Shown: positions 7,839-16,241 of the stretch, in pieces
Layout: each line of letters begins with the position of its first letter
How positions within the stretch are numbered: position 1 is the first letter of the stretch
DNA from: Novosphingobium sp. FSW06-99
GTDB taxonomy: Bacteria > Pseudomonadota > Alphaproteobacteria > Sphingomonadales > Sphingomonadaceae
Assembly: GCF_001519065.1 (NCBI RefSeq)
Contig: NZ_KQ954257.1
Span: 1 to 64,000 of the forward strand
Direction: 5' to 3'
DNA length: 64,000 nucleotides
Notes under the pieces: generated by a model
Told to the model about the DNA's origin: nothing
The model's input: the letters and a program-made list of their open reading frames with translations, nothing else
Databases searched by the model: none
Translations under genes and position numbers: made by a program

Positions 7839-9068
7839 TTGCCAGGTCGCATCGACGTGAAAAAACGCGGGAAGACGCGTGCGCCATCGGCGTTTGTGCT
7901 GGTGCGTATGGAGCAGGCCTGGCTGGATGCGCGCGCGCGCATCGCGGCGCGGCTGGTGCGGTGGTTTCCCAACCGCGAATTCTTCATGCGCAGCGAAGGG
8001 CATGTGCGGTTTCTGCGCGTGTCGACGCGGTTGCAGGCGAGTGTGGCCGGTGGCGTCGCGCTGGCCGTGCTGCTGTGGATCGGCGTGCTGGGCTGGGCGC
8101 TGGTCGGCCAGATTCTGGCCGGATCGAATCGCCAATCGCTGCTGACGCGCGAGGCCGCCGTGGCCAGCGCCGAAAGTCGCGTATCGCGCTATCGCGCCAA
8201 TCTCGATGCGGTGGCGGGCGATCTGAAGCGGCGGCAGGATTTCCTCGAAAAGGCGGTCCAGGGCGTGATCGGCCCGATCCCCGACACCCTGCCCAAAGGC
8301 ACCGTCAGCGACAGTTCGGGCGAAACCGCCAGGACCGTGCACAAGATTTCACTGCAAATGCCCGAGGCGGCGCCGTTGGCGCGGATCGAGGCGCGCCAGA
8401 TCGCCTTTGCCGAACGCCTGACCCGGTTTGCCGATGATCGCGCGCGCGCCGCCAGCGGGGCGATCCGCAAGGTTGGGCTGAACCCGGCCACCGTGATCGC
8501 CGATGATGCCCGCGCCGAAGGCGGGCCGCTGATCCGGCTGGGCGCGGGGGTCGATCCGCGGTTCCTGCGGCTGGCCGCCAGCCTGGGCCAGATGAGCGCG
8601 ATGAACACCGGCCTGGCGCATATCCCCAATGCCATGCCGGCCAGTTTCCAATATATCTCGTCGGGTTTCGGCGTACGCACCGATCCGATCGAGGGTGGCG
8701 CCGCGTTCCACCCGGGGCTCGATTTCAAGGGCCCCAAGGGTGCGCCAATCTATGCCGCCGCCGCCGGAACGGTCAGCTTTGCCGGACAGCGCCAGGGCTA
8801 TGGCAATTGCGTCGAGATCAGCCACGGTCACGGATTGGTCACGCGCTATGCGCATATGTCGCGGATCACCACGCACATGGGACAACCGGTCACCGCAGGC
8901 ACGCCGATCGGCCTGATCGGCAGCACCGGCCGGTCGACCGGGCCACATCTGCATTTCGAAGTTCGCATCAACGACCGTCCGGTCAATCCGCGCCCGTTTC
9001 TGGAGGCCCCGTTCCCGCATGTTTTCCCGGAAAACCACGTCGTCGGAAGGGACGCCCACCATGGCTAG
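7839..9068 (+). CDS. M23-family peptidoglycan endopeptidase, membrane-anchored
   Basis: Up to 409 aa. A cytoplasmic Arg-rich N-terminus is followed by one transmembrane helix (about 68-90), a coiled coil (about 95-215) and a C-terminal LytM domain. Its zinc ligands are intact, FHPGLDFKG and GPHLHFEVR, with YAHMSR between, so unlike the EnvC homologue it should be catalytic. The TTG at 7839 has an AGGGG eight bases upstream; GTG 7857 and ATG 7908 are alternatives. The 3' end overlaps the bactofilin gene by 50 bases. Bactofilins often scaffold such peptidases, so a joint role in local wall remodelling is inferred. Confidence 0.9.
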   Translation: MPGRIDVKKRGKTRAPSAFVLVRMEQAWLDARARIAARLVRWFPNREFFMRSEGHVRFLRVSTRLQASVAGGVALAVLLWIGVLGWALVGQILAGSNRQSLLTREAAVASAESRVSRYRANLDAVAGDLKRRQDFLEKAVQGVIGPIPDTLPKGTVSDSSGETARTVHKISLQMPEAAPLARIEARQIAFAERLTRFADDRARAASGAIRKVGLNPATVIADDARAEGGPLIRLGAGVDPRFLRLAASLGQMSAMNTGLAHIPNAMPASFQYISSGFGVRTDPIEGGAAFHPGLDFKGPKGAPIYAAAAGTVSFAGQRQGYGNCVEISHGHGLVTRYAHMSRITTHMGQPVTAGTPIGLIGSTGRSTGPHLHFEVRINDRPVNPRPFLEAPFPHVFPENHVVGRDAHHG

Positions 9069-9423
9069 CCGTGGCCAGGATGCCAGCTTTTCGGTGCTCG
9101 GTGCCGATCTGGTGCTGCGCGGCAGCCTGCGCGCCGAGGCCGATCTGCATATCGACGGCACGATCGAGGGCGATGTCACCTGCAAATCGCTGGTCCAGGG
9201 CGAAAGCAGCACAATCCGCGGATCGATCAGCGCCGAGGCCGTGCGCCTGTCTGGCACGGTAGAAGGCCCGATCGAAGCCGCCCAGGTGGTGATCCTGCGC
9301 ACTGCCACGGTGCGCGGCGACGTGCGCTATGACGCGCTGACCGTTGAACAGGGCGCCAATGTCGAAGGCCACTTCGCCCGCCGCGATGGTGCGGGCAGTC
9401 CGGGGCTGGCGCTGATCGGCTGA
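9019..9423 (+). CDS. bactofilin family cytoskeletal protein
   Basis: A 134-aa bactofilin (DUF583). The centre is a right-handed beta-helix with short repeated turns: LHIDGTIEGDVTCKSLVQG, IRGSISAEAVRLSGTVEG, and ILRTATVRGDVRYDALTVEQG. Flanking tails are disordered. Bactofilins polymerise without nucleotide and localise wall enzymes. The start at 9019 lies inside the upstream peptidase gene; a second ATG at 9061, with AAGGGA upstream, would remove the overlap and the first fourteen residues. It ends 20 bases before a strong terminator. Confidence 0.93.
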   Translation: MFSRKTTSSEGTPTMASRGQDASFSVLGADLVLRGSLRAEADLHIDGTIEGDVTCKSLVQGESSTIRGSISAEAVRLSGTVEGPIEAAQVVILRTATVRGDVRYDALTVEQGANVEGHFARRDGAGSPGLALIG

Positions 9424-9442
9424 TCAACGACGATCGGCCATC

Positions 9443-9482
9443 AAAAAGGGGGCGATCCGCATGCCGGATCGCCCCCTTTTTT
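9443..9482. terminator. bidirectional intrinsic terminator, bactofilin / trcR
   Basis: A perfect 17-bp stem (9443-9459 with 9465-9481) with a 5-nt loop begins with A5 and ends with a T-run, so it can act on both strands. It lies between the convergent bactofilin and trcR genes. Confidence 0.92.
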
Positions 9483-9504
9483 GATGACGTCATGCCCGTG
9501 CGGC

Positions 9505-10209
9505 TTAGCTGTCGGAACGGCCTTCGGCGCGGCGCTGGGCGAGCCATGCGGCGGCTTCGGCTTCCTGTGCGGCTTCGGCGGCGGCGCGGGTGTGGGCCTG
9601 ACGCTCGGCGCGCAGTTCCTCGATCAGCGCGTCGCGGTCGGTGCCGAGGCGGTTGTCGTTGATGTCTTCGTCCTCGATGCCCGACCGCTTGGCGGCCTTG
9701 GCCACCAGCGCATCAAGCTCGCGTTGCGAACACAGGCCCAGCGTGACCGGGTCCTTGGGGTTGATGTTGGCAATGTTCCAGTGGCTGCGATCGCGGATCG
9801 CGGCGATGGTGTTGCGCGTGGTGCCGATCAGCTTGCCCACCTGGGCATCGGAAATTTCCGGATGGTGGCGCAAGATCCAGGCGATCCCGTCGGGCTTGTC
9901 CTGGCGCTTTGACACCGGGGTATAGCGCGGGCCCTTGGTACGGCTGATCGACAGCGGCGCGCGCTGCATCTTCAGCCGATAGTCGGGATTGGCCTGGCCG
10001 CGTTCGATTTCGGCCTGGGTCAATTCGCCCGAATGGACCGGATCGCGCCCGGTGTATTTCGACCCGGCCAGATCGTCGGCCATCGCCTGCACTTCAAGAA
10101 TGTGCAGGCCACAGAAATCCGCGATCTGTTCGAAAGTCAACGCGGTGGTGTCGACCAGCCACGATGCCGTGGCATGTGGCATCAACGGATACGTGGGCTG
10201 CTGGCTCAC
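9505..10209 (-). CDS. trcR: cell-cycle transcriptional regulator TrcR (DUF1013)
   Basis: A 234-aa DUF1013 protein. The GTG start at 10209 has an AGAGG about five bases upstream; the longer frame is not needed. The N-terminal half contains the ALTFEQIADFCGLHILEVQ helix-turn-helix-like segment. A second motif, HPEISDAQVGKLIGTTRNT, looks like a sigma-type HTH, and WNIANINPKDPVTLGLCSQ follows. The C-terminus is a charged Ala/Glu/Arg helix. The Caulobacter homologue is an essential transcription factor of cell-cycle genes that associates with RNA polymerase. Confidence 0.9.
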   Translation of the reverse strand: MSQQPTYPLMPHATASWLVDTTALTFEQIADFCGLHILEVQAMADDLAGSKYTGRDPVHSGELTQAEIERGQANPDYRLKMQRAPLSISRTKGPRYTPVSKRQDKPDGIAWILRHHPEISDAQVGKLIGTTRNTIAAIRDRSHWNIANINPKDPVTLGLCSQRELDALVAKAAKRSGIEDEDINDNRLGTDRDALIEELRAERQAHTRAAAEAAQEAEAAAWLAQRRAEGRSDS

Positions 10210-10313
10210 GAGAACCTCTTTTGAAAACGAGCGGAAACAATAAGGGCCGCCCCTTGCGGAGCGGCCTCGACTTTTGCGATGTAGGCCAGCTATGCCCAAA
10301 CGGCAAGCTGAAT

Positions 10314-11342
10314 TCAGACCGACACGTCCAGCACGATCTTGCCGACATGGCCCCCCGATTCCATCCGCACATGCGCGGCGGCGGCATCGAGCAAGGGGAA
10401 GCTGGTGTCCATCACCGGGCGCAACAGGCCCTCGCCCGCCAGAGGCCAGACGTTTTCGGCGATTTCCAGCGCCAGCGCGGCCTTGAACGCGTTGCTGCGC
10501 GCGCGCAGGGTCGATCCGGTCAGCATCAGCCGCCGCATCATCACGTCAGCCATGTTGATTTCGGCGCGCACCCCGCCCTGCACCGCGATCGTGACATGGC
10601 GGCCATCGGCGCCCAGACATTTGAGATTGCGCGGCACATAGTCGCCCGCCACCATGTCGAGCACCACCTCGACCCCCTTGCCCCCGGTGATCGCGGCGAC
10701 TTCGGCGACGAAATCGGCGGCCTTGTAATCGATCGCGTGATCGGCGCCGAGCGCCAGCGCGCGTGCGCACTTGTCGGCGCTGCCGCAAGTGACGATCGTG
10801 GTCAGCCCGAATAGCCGCGCCAGCGTGATCGCCATCGTGCCGATGCCGCTGGTGCCGCCATGCACCAGGATCGTTTCGCCATCGCGCGCATAGGCGCGTT
10901 CGAACACATTGTGCCACACCGTAAACAGCGTTTCGGGCAAGGCCGCCGCTTCGGCCAGCGACAGCGTTTCAGGCACTGGCAGGCAATGCCCCGCCTCGGC
11001 CAGACAGAACTGCGCATAGCCGCCGCCGTTGACCAGCGCGGCGACGGGCGTGCCAACCAGGGGATTGGCAACCCCCTCGCCCACCGCGACGACATGGCCC
11101 GAAACCTCCAGCCCCGGGATCGGCGAGGCGCCGGGCGGGGGCGGGTAGAATCCCTGCCGCTGCACCACATCGGGCCGGTTGACCCCCGCATGGGCCACAC
11201 GAATCAGCACTTGCCCCGGCCCCGGTACCGGGACGGGCAGCGTTTGCGCGCGCAGCACTTCGGGCCCGCCGGGAGAGGCGATACCGATAGCCAGCATCGT
11301 CGGCGCCGGGGCGCCGGAAAGAAAATCGGAATTTGCAGACAT
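10314..11342 (-). CDS. NAD(P)H-quinone oxidoreductase, PIG3/zeta-crystallin type
   Basis: A 342-aa medium-chain dehydrogenase/reductase without structural zinc. The N-terminal GroES-like domain contains AGVNRPDVVQRQGFYPPPP and GLEVSGHVVAVG. The Rossmann domain contains HGGTSGIGTMAITLA. The family reduces quinones with NADPH. Two starts are possible: ATG 11342 and ATG 11363. The G-rich tract between them could be the ribosome site for 11342, which I chose. It is divergent from the DUF1192 gene. The physiological substrate is unknown. Confidence 0.88.
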   Translation of the reverse strand: MSANSDFLSGAPAPTMLAIGIASPGGPEVLRAQTLPVPVPGPGQVLIRVAHAGVNRPDVVQRQGFYPPPPGASPIPGLEVSGHVVAVGEGVANPLVGTPVAALVNGGGYAQFCLAEAGHCLPVPETLSLAEAAALPETLFTVWHNVFERAYARDGETILVHGGTSGIGTMAITLARLFGLTTIVTCGSADKCARALALGADHAIDYKAADFVAEVAAITGGKGVEVVLDMVAGDYVPRNLKCLGADGRHVTIAVQGGVRAEINMADVMMRRLMLTGSTLRARSNAFKAALALEIAENVWPLAGEGLLRPVMDTSFPLLDAAAAHVRMESGGHVGKIVLDVSV

Positions 11343-11435
11343 GCTAGTGGTTTCCCCCCACATGGGAATCCTTTCACCCCCCTACCCACACGACCGGTTG
11401 ACAGCAAGAACCAAGGCGCCACATTGTGACCCACA

Positions 11436-11663
11436 ATGGACATTGACGATCGCCCGCGCCCGCTTGGGGATCTGGCCAGCCAACTGGCAAGGGAATCGCT
11501 CGACCATCTTTCGGTCGACGAACTGGGCGAACGCATTCGGCTGCTGGAAACCGAGATCGCGCGCATCGTCGCCCACCGCGACCGGGCCCAGTCGCACCGC
11601 GCCGCCGCCGATGCGCTGTTTGCCCGCCCCGCCAATCCCCCGCCCGGGGATCGCACAGCATGA
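11436..11663 (+). CDS. DUF1192 family small protein
   Basis: A 75-aa acidic/basic coiled-coil protein with the DUF1192 core LDHLSVDELGERIRLLETEI followed by an HRAAADALF segment. The family is small, widespread in alphaproteobacteria, and often sits beside a quinone oxidoreductase gene, as here. Function unknown. It ends 235 bases before clpA; I see no gene in that gap. Confidence 0.85.
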   Translation: MDIDDRPRPLGDLASQLARESLDHLSVDELGERIRLLETEIARIVAHRDRAQSHRAAADALFARPANPPPGDRTA

Positions 11664-11898
11664 TCGGCGCCGCCCTTCTCAACCCCGGGCGGCATTCCCA
11701 TATGGTTTTGCGAACGCACGCCGCGTGTCGCGACGTGACCCATTCTGCCGCTGCCCGCCGATACGGGCACTATCGCGCAGATCGTGGTTTAGCCCCGGTT
11801 AATACCCGTGGCCTAGACCATGATGTGCAATTGTCCCCACCGGGATTCCACCCGGCAGCCGGTCTTTGTGGCCGGATGCCTGTCTGAAGAGCGCGCCC

Positions 11899-14253
11899 AT
11901 GCCCAGTTTTGCCCAAAGCCTTGAAAAGACGCTCCACGCTGCGCTCGCCAATGCTTCGGAGCGCAGCCACGAATATGCCACGCTCGAGCACTTGTTGCTG
12001 GCGCTGATCGACGATCCCGACGCCAGCCAGGTCATGCAGGCCTGCGGGGTCGATCTGGGCGATCTCGGCGATGTCGTGCGCCAGTATCTCGATCAGGAAT
12101 ACCAGTCGCTGAAAACGCAGGACAAGGCCGATCCGCAACCCACCGCCGGGTTCCAGCGGGTGATCCAGCGCGCGATCCTGCACGTGCAATCGTCGGGCAA
12201 GGATACCGTGACCGGCGCCAACGTGCTGGTTGCGCTGTTTTCCGAGCGCGATTCCTATGCGGTCTATTTCCTGCAGCAGCAGGACATGAGCCGGCTCGAC
12301 GCGGTCAGCTATATCAGCCACGGCATCGGCAAGGGCGGTCGCCAGGTCGACAGCCGCACCCCCAAGGGTGCCGAGGAGGAAGCTCCCAAACCCGAGGAAA
12401 AGCAGGAAGCCAAGAGCAACAAGAAGGATTCCGCGCTCGACCAGTTCTGCGTCAATCTCAACGAAAAGGCGCTGCTGGGCAAAGTCGATCCGCTGATCGG
12501 GCGCGGGCCCGAAGTTGATCGCACGATCCAGATCCTGTGCCGCCGGTCCAAGAACAACCCGCTCTATGTGGGCGATCCCGGCGTCGGCAAGACCGCGATC
12601 GCCGAAGGTCTGGCGCGCAAGATCGTCGAAGGCGAAGTGCCCGAGGTGCTGTCGCAGGCGGTGATCTATTCGCTCGACATGGGCAGCCTGCTGGCCGGCA
12701 CGCGCTATCGCGGCGATTTCGAGGAACGCCTGAAACAGGTGGTGGGCGAACTGGAAAAGATGCCGCACGCGATCCTGTTCATCGATGAAATCCACACCGT
12801 GATCGGCGCGGGCGCGACCAGCGGCGGGGCGATGGATGCCTCGAACTTGCTCAAGCCGGCGCTGTCGAGCGGGGCGATCCGCTGCATCGGCTCGACCACC
12901 TACAAGGAATTCCGCAACCACTTTGAAAAGGATCGCGCGCTGCTGCGCCGGTTCCAGAAGATCGATGTCAACGAACCCAGCGTCGAAGACACCATCAAGA
13001 TCCTCAAGGGCCTGCGCACCGCGTTCGAGGAACACCACAAGGTCAAATACACCCCCGATGCGATCAAGAGCGCGGTCGAGCTGTCGGCGCGCTATATCAA
13101 CGACCGCAAATTGCCCGACAAGGCGATCGATGTGATCGACGAAGTCGGCGCGATGCAGATGCTGGTGCCGCCGTCAAAGCGCAAGAAGACGATCACCGCG
13201 CGCGAGATCGAACAGGTCATCGCGACGATGGCACGCATTCCGCCCAAATCGGTCAGTTCCGACGACAAGCGGGTGCTCGAACACCTCGACCGCGATCTGA
13301 AACGGCTGGTGTTCGGTCAGGACAAGGCGATCGAGGTGCTGTCGAGTGCCATGAAGCTGAGCCGTGCGGGCCTGCGCGACCCCGATAAGCCGATCGGTTC
13401 ATTCCTGTTCTCCGGCCCGACCGGCGTCGGCAAGACCGAAGTGGCGCGCAGCCTGGCCCAGATCATGGGCATTCCGCTGCAACGCTTTGACATGTCCGAA
13501 TATATGGAACGCCATTCGATCAGCCGCCTGATCGGTGCCCCTCCGGGCTATGTCGGGTTTGACCAGGGCGGGTTGCTGACCGACGCCATCGACCAGCAAC
13601 CGCATTGCGTGCTGTTGCTCGATGAAATCGAAAAGGCGCATCCCGATCTGTTCAACATCCTGTTGCAGGTGATGGATAATGGCCGACTGACCGATCACCA
13701 CGGCAAGACGGTCGATTTCCGCAATGTCGTGCTGATCATGACCACCAACGCGGGCGCGTCGGACATGACCCGCAACGGCATCGGGTTCGGCGATGTGTCC
13801 AAGGCCGATGCCGGGGACGAAGCGGTCAAGCGCCTGTTCACCCCGGAATTCCGCAACCGGCTCGATGCGATCGTGCCGTTCGGATATCTGCCGCCCGAAG
13901 TGGTCAGCCGCGTGGTCGACAAGTTCATCCTGCAGCTCGAACTGCAACTGGCCGACCAGAACGTGCATATCCAGTTCGACAGCGATGCCCGTGCCTGGCT
14001 GGCCAAGGCGGGGTATGACCGGCTCTATGGTGCGCGTCCGATGGGCCGCGTGATCCAGGAAAAGGTCAAGAAACCGCTCGCCGAGGAGTTGCTGTTCGGC
14101 AAACTGGCCAATGGCGGCGAAGTCCATGTCAGCCTGAAGGACGACGCCATGTCCTTCGAGCTGACCCCGGCCGCGCCCAAAGTGGTCAAGAAAAAGAGCC
14201 GCAAGGGCAAGGCCGACGGCACCGCACCCGCGCCGAATACCGACGAGGCGTAA
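11899..14253 (+). CDS. clpA: ATP-dependent Clp protease ATP-binding subunit ClpA
   Basis: A 784-aa AAA+ unfoldase that feeds substrates to ClpP. In order: two N-terminal Clp repeats (1-150), an acidic/Lys linker, AAA-1 with Walker A GDPGVGKT and Walker B ILFIDEIH, and AAA-2 with GPTGVGKT and VLLLDEIEKAH. The ClpP-binding loop region contains MTRNGIGFG. There is no long middle coiled coil, which separates it from ClpB. The ATG at 11899 has GAAGAG upstream. No clpS or clpP is in the window, so the N-end-rule adaptor must be encoded elsewhere. A Lys-rich tail ends the protein. Confidence 0.97.
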   Translation: MPSFAQSLEKTLHAALANASERSHEYATLEHLLLALIDDPDASQVMQACGVDLGDLGDVVRQYLDQEYQSLKTQDKADPQPTAGFQRVIQRAILHVQSSGKDTVTGANVLVALFSERDSYAVYFLQQQDMSRLDAVSYISHGIGKGGRQVDSRTPKGAEEEAPKPEEKQEAKSNKKDSALDQFCVNLNEKALLGKVDPLIGRGPEVDRTIQILCRRSKNNPLYVGDPGVGKTAIAEGLARKIVEGEVPEVLSQAVIYSLDMGSLLAGTRYRGDFEERLKQVVGELEKMPHAILFIDEIHTVIGAGATSGGAMDASNLLKPALSSGAIRCIGSTTYKEFRNHFEKDRALLRRFQKIDVNEPSVEDTIKILKGLRTAFEEHHKVKYTPDAIKSAVELSARYINDRKLPDKAIDVIDEVGAMQMLVPPSKRKKTITAREIEQVIATMARIPPKSVSSDDKRVLEHLDRDLKRLVFGQDKAIEVLSSAMKLSRAGLRDPDKPIGSFLFSGPTGVGKTEVARSLAQIMGIPLQRFDMSEYMERHSISRLIGAPPGYVGFDQGGLLTDAIDQQPHCVLLLDEIEKAHPDLFNILLQVMDNGRLTDHHGKTVDFRNVVLIMTTNAGASDMTRNGIGFGDVSKADAGDEAVKRLFTPEFRNRLDAIVPFGYLPPEVVSRVVDKFILQLELQLADQNVHIQFDSDARAWLAKAGYDRLYGARPMGRVIQEKVKKPLAEELLFGKLANGGEVHVSLKDDAMSFELTPAAPKVVKKKSRKGKADGTAPAPNTDEA

Positions 14254-14287
14254 AGGTCTGACTGAAAATTCGCGGAAGAGCGAATTT

Positions 14288-14380
14288 TGAAGACGATACC
14301 GGCCCGCTCCCCCACCCGACCACCCATAGGATACCTGTAATAGGGTGGTCGGGTGGGGGAGCGGGCCGGTACCGTCTTCA
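14288..14380. repeat. long REP-like hairpin, family member 1
   Basis: Two 38-nt arms (14288-14325 and 14343-14380) are complementary except for one position and enclose a 17-nt loop. The inner arm CCCACCCGACCACC is shared with the element at 19074. It lies between the clpA stop and a separate terminator. Confidence 0.85.
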
Positions 14381-14400
14381 ACGGCAGGGACACCTGCCGT

Positions 14401-14452
14401 TGACATAATAAAAGCCCGGTCTGCACCAGCAGACCGGGCCTTTTTTATGTCA
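14401..14452. terminator. bidirectional terminator, clpA / nrdB
   Basis: A 10-bp G+C stem (14414-14423 with 14430-14439) with a 6-nt loop is flanked by A-rich and T6 tracts and by an outer TGACATA/TATGTCA pairing. It sits between convergent clpA and nrdB. A smaller 8-bp hairpin (14381-14402 region) precedes it. Confidence 0.9.
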
Positions 14453-14463
14453 ACGCGGGACCG

Positions 14464-15522
14464 TTATTCGGCGGCGATCCCGGCGGCGTTGAACATGTCC
14501 AGCGACACTTCGCCGCTCAGTTCGGTATTGGCGGCAGCCTTGTTCGCCTTGCGCCGGCTGTCGAACGAGGACCACACTTCATTCCAATTGCCGCGCGTGG
14601 CGGCCTTGGAATATTCGGTCGCACGGGTTTCGAAGAAGTTGGCGTGTTCGACTCCGTTAAGCAGCGGGGCAAGCCACGGCAGCGGATGGTCTTCGATCAT
14701 ATAGATCGGCTGGAAGCCGAGCTGGCCCAGCCGCCAGTCGGCGATGTAGCGGATGTAACGCTTGATTTCCTTGGCCGACATGCCGGGTACGGGCCCCTGT
14801 TCGAACGCGAGGTCGATGAACGCGTCTTCCAGCCGGACGGTTTTCTGGCAGCAATCGATGATGTCTTCCTTGACCGCCTTGGTCAGGCAGCCGCGTTCCT
14901 GGACAAAAGCGTGGAACAGACGCGTGATGCCTTCGCAGTGCAGCGATTCATCGCGCACCGACCAGGTGACGATCTGGCCCATGCCCTTCATCTTGTTGAA
15001 GCGGGGGAAGTTCATCAGCATGGCGAACGATGCGAACAGTTGCAGCCCCTCGGTAAACCCGCCGAACATCGCCAGGGTGCGGGCAATGTCTTCATCGGTA
15101 TCGACGCCGAACTGTTGCAGGTAATCGTGCTTGGCCTTCATTTCCTCGTATTCGAGGAACATGCCATATTCGCTTTCGGGCATGCCGATGGTGTCGAGCA
15201 AGTGCGAATAGGCCGCGATGTGGACGGTTTCCATGTTGGAAAACGCGGCCAGCATCATCTTGATTTCGGTCGGTTTGAACACCCGGCCATATTTTTCGTG
15301 ATAGCAGTCCTGCACCTCGACATCGGCCTGGGTGAAGAAGCGAAATATCTGCGTCAGCAGGTTGCGTTCGTGTTCGCTGATGTTCTGCGCCCAGTCACGG
15401 CAATCTTCGCCCAACGGCACTTCCTCGGGCATCCAGTGGACCTGCTGCTGCCGTTTCCAGAACTCGTATGCCCACGGATATTCAAACGGCTTGTAGGTCT
15501 TGCGGGCTTCGAGAAGGGACAT
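14464..15522 (-). CDS. nrdB: ribonucleoside-diphosphate reductase, beta subunit
   Basis: A 352-aa class I radical subunit that holds the di-iron (or related) site generating the radical for NrdA. Metal ligands and radical tyrosine are visible: D67, the ETVH motif (E98, H101) with Y105 just after it, as in the E. coli Y122 environment, and the later RDESLH motif. The C-terminal acidic tail for docking on NrdA is present. It shares strand and direction with nrdA, 700 bases upstream, with a small membrane-protein gene in between. Confidence 0.95.
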   Translation of the reverse strand: MSLLEARKTYKPFEYPWAYEFWKRQQQVHWMPEEVPLGEDCRDWAQNISEHERNLLTQIFRFFTQADVEVQDCYHEKYGRVFKPTEIKMMLAAFSNMETVHIAAYSHLLDTIGMPESEYGMFLEYEEMKAKHDYLQQFGVDTDEDIARTLAMFGGFTEGLQLFASFAMLMNFPRFNKMKGMGQIVTWSVRDESLHCEGITRLFHAFVQERGCLTKAVKEDIIDCCQKTVRLEDAFIDLAFEQGPVPGMSAKEIKRYIRYIADWRLGQLGFQPIYMIEDHPLPWLAPLLNGVEHANFFETRATEYSKAATRGNWNEVWSSFDSRRKANKAAANTELSGEVSLDMFNAAGIAAE

Positions 15523-15647
15523 GGCGGGGTACTCCGAAGAAAAGAATATCGTGCAAGGGGTTCGCTGTGGGCGAAAACGGCAATGCCCGGCGGACCCATC
15601 GGGTCTGCCGGGTGTGAATCATGAATCCGGGACCGCGCAGCGTGGGG

Positions 15648-16031
15648 CTATTTCCAGAACCAGCGCGGCGTCTGGTTGCGCCGGTGACGGTGGCGCCACA
15701 TCTGGATGTAGAGCCACAGGCCCGAAAAGCTGAAGAACACCATTGCGAAACCGGACAAGGTGGCCACCGCCACGCCCAGCGGGCCAAAGCTTTCGCCCGA
15801 GTGGAGATGGTGCAAAAACCCGACCAGTGCGCGTGGATCGCCCGGTTTTGGCTTGGGACGGCAGAGATAGTCTGGCGGACAGACGAAGGCCGGTGGCGAT
15901 CCTGCCGCGGGCGCGCGATGCGCCTCGCGCGGCCCCAGCAAGGGCACGATCTGGCTGAGCACACCGGTCACGGCGATCCACAGGAGAAACACGGAAAAGA
16001 ATGCCGAAAGCCAGCGGTGCCACTTGCGCAT
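15648..16031 (-). CDS. PepSY-type two-helix membrane protein
   Basis: A 127-aa protein starting MRKWHRWLSAFFSVFLLW, the usual opening of PepSY-associated membrane proteins, where a His in the first helix and a FLHHLHSGESFG segment recur. A second helix (about 93-116) ends in a His/Arg-rich tail. It is a short member, with only two helices and one periplasmic loop carrying a Cys pair. Related proteins sit beside iron or heme uptake genes and may handle electrons. It lies between nrdA and nrdB, which is unusual. The start at 16031 is chosen because the upstream frame is Arg-rich and lacks a signal-anchor. Confidence 0.75.
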   Translation of the reverse strand: MRKWHRWLSAFFSVFLLWIAVTGVLSQIVPLLGPREAHRAPAAGSPPAFVCPPDYLCRPKPKPGDPRALVGFLHHLHSGESFGPLGVAVATLSGFAMVFFSFSGLWLYIQMWRHRHRRNQTPRWFWK

Positions 16032-16200
16032 GCGAGTCTCTTGCCTTTTGATATTGCGAATTGGTCGCAATAATAACTGGACAAGCAGACGACGGCAAGC
16101 GGACAAACGTCGCGACGCGTAATGGACCCTTGGCCATGGCATGAAATGGACGGATCACGGCGACGCCTCGATAGAGCAGACAATGAAACCACGGACCGGG

Positions 16201-16228
16201 TAAAGCCGGGCACGCTTGCGCACCCGGC
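16201..16228 (-). terminator. possible terminator after nrdA
   Basis: A 6-bp GCCGGG/CCCGGC stem (16205-16210 with 16223-16228), extended by three more pairs across a mismatch, is followed on the minus strand by TTTA. It starts 14 bases beyond the nrdA stop. Confidence 0.5.
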
Positions 16229-16241
16229 CACCGGCCTGCCC

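Noticed and set aside
11664..11898. A 75-aa frame between DUF1192 and clpA
   Set aside because: Its composition resembles non-coding high-G+C sequence, and it occupies the expected clpA leader. There is no recognisable product.
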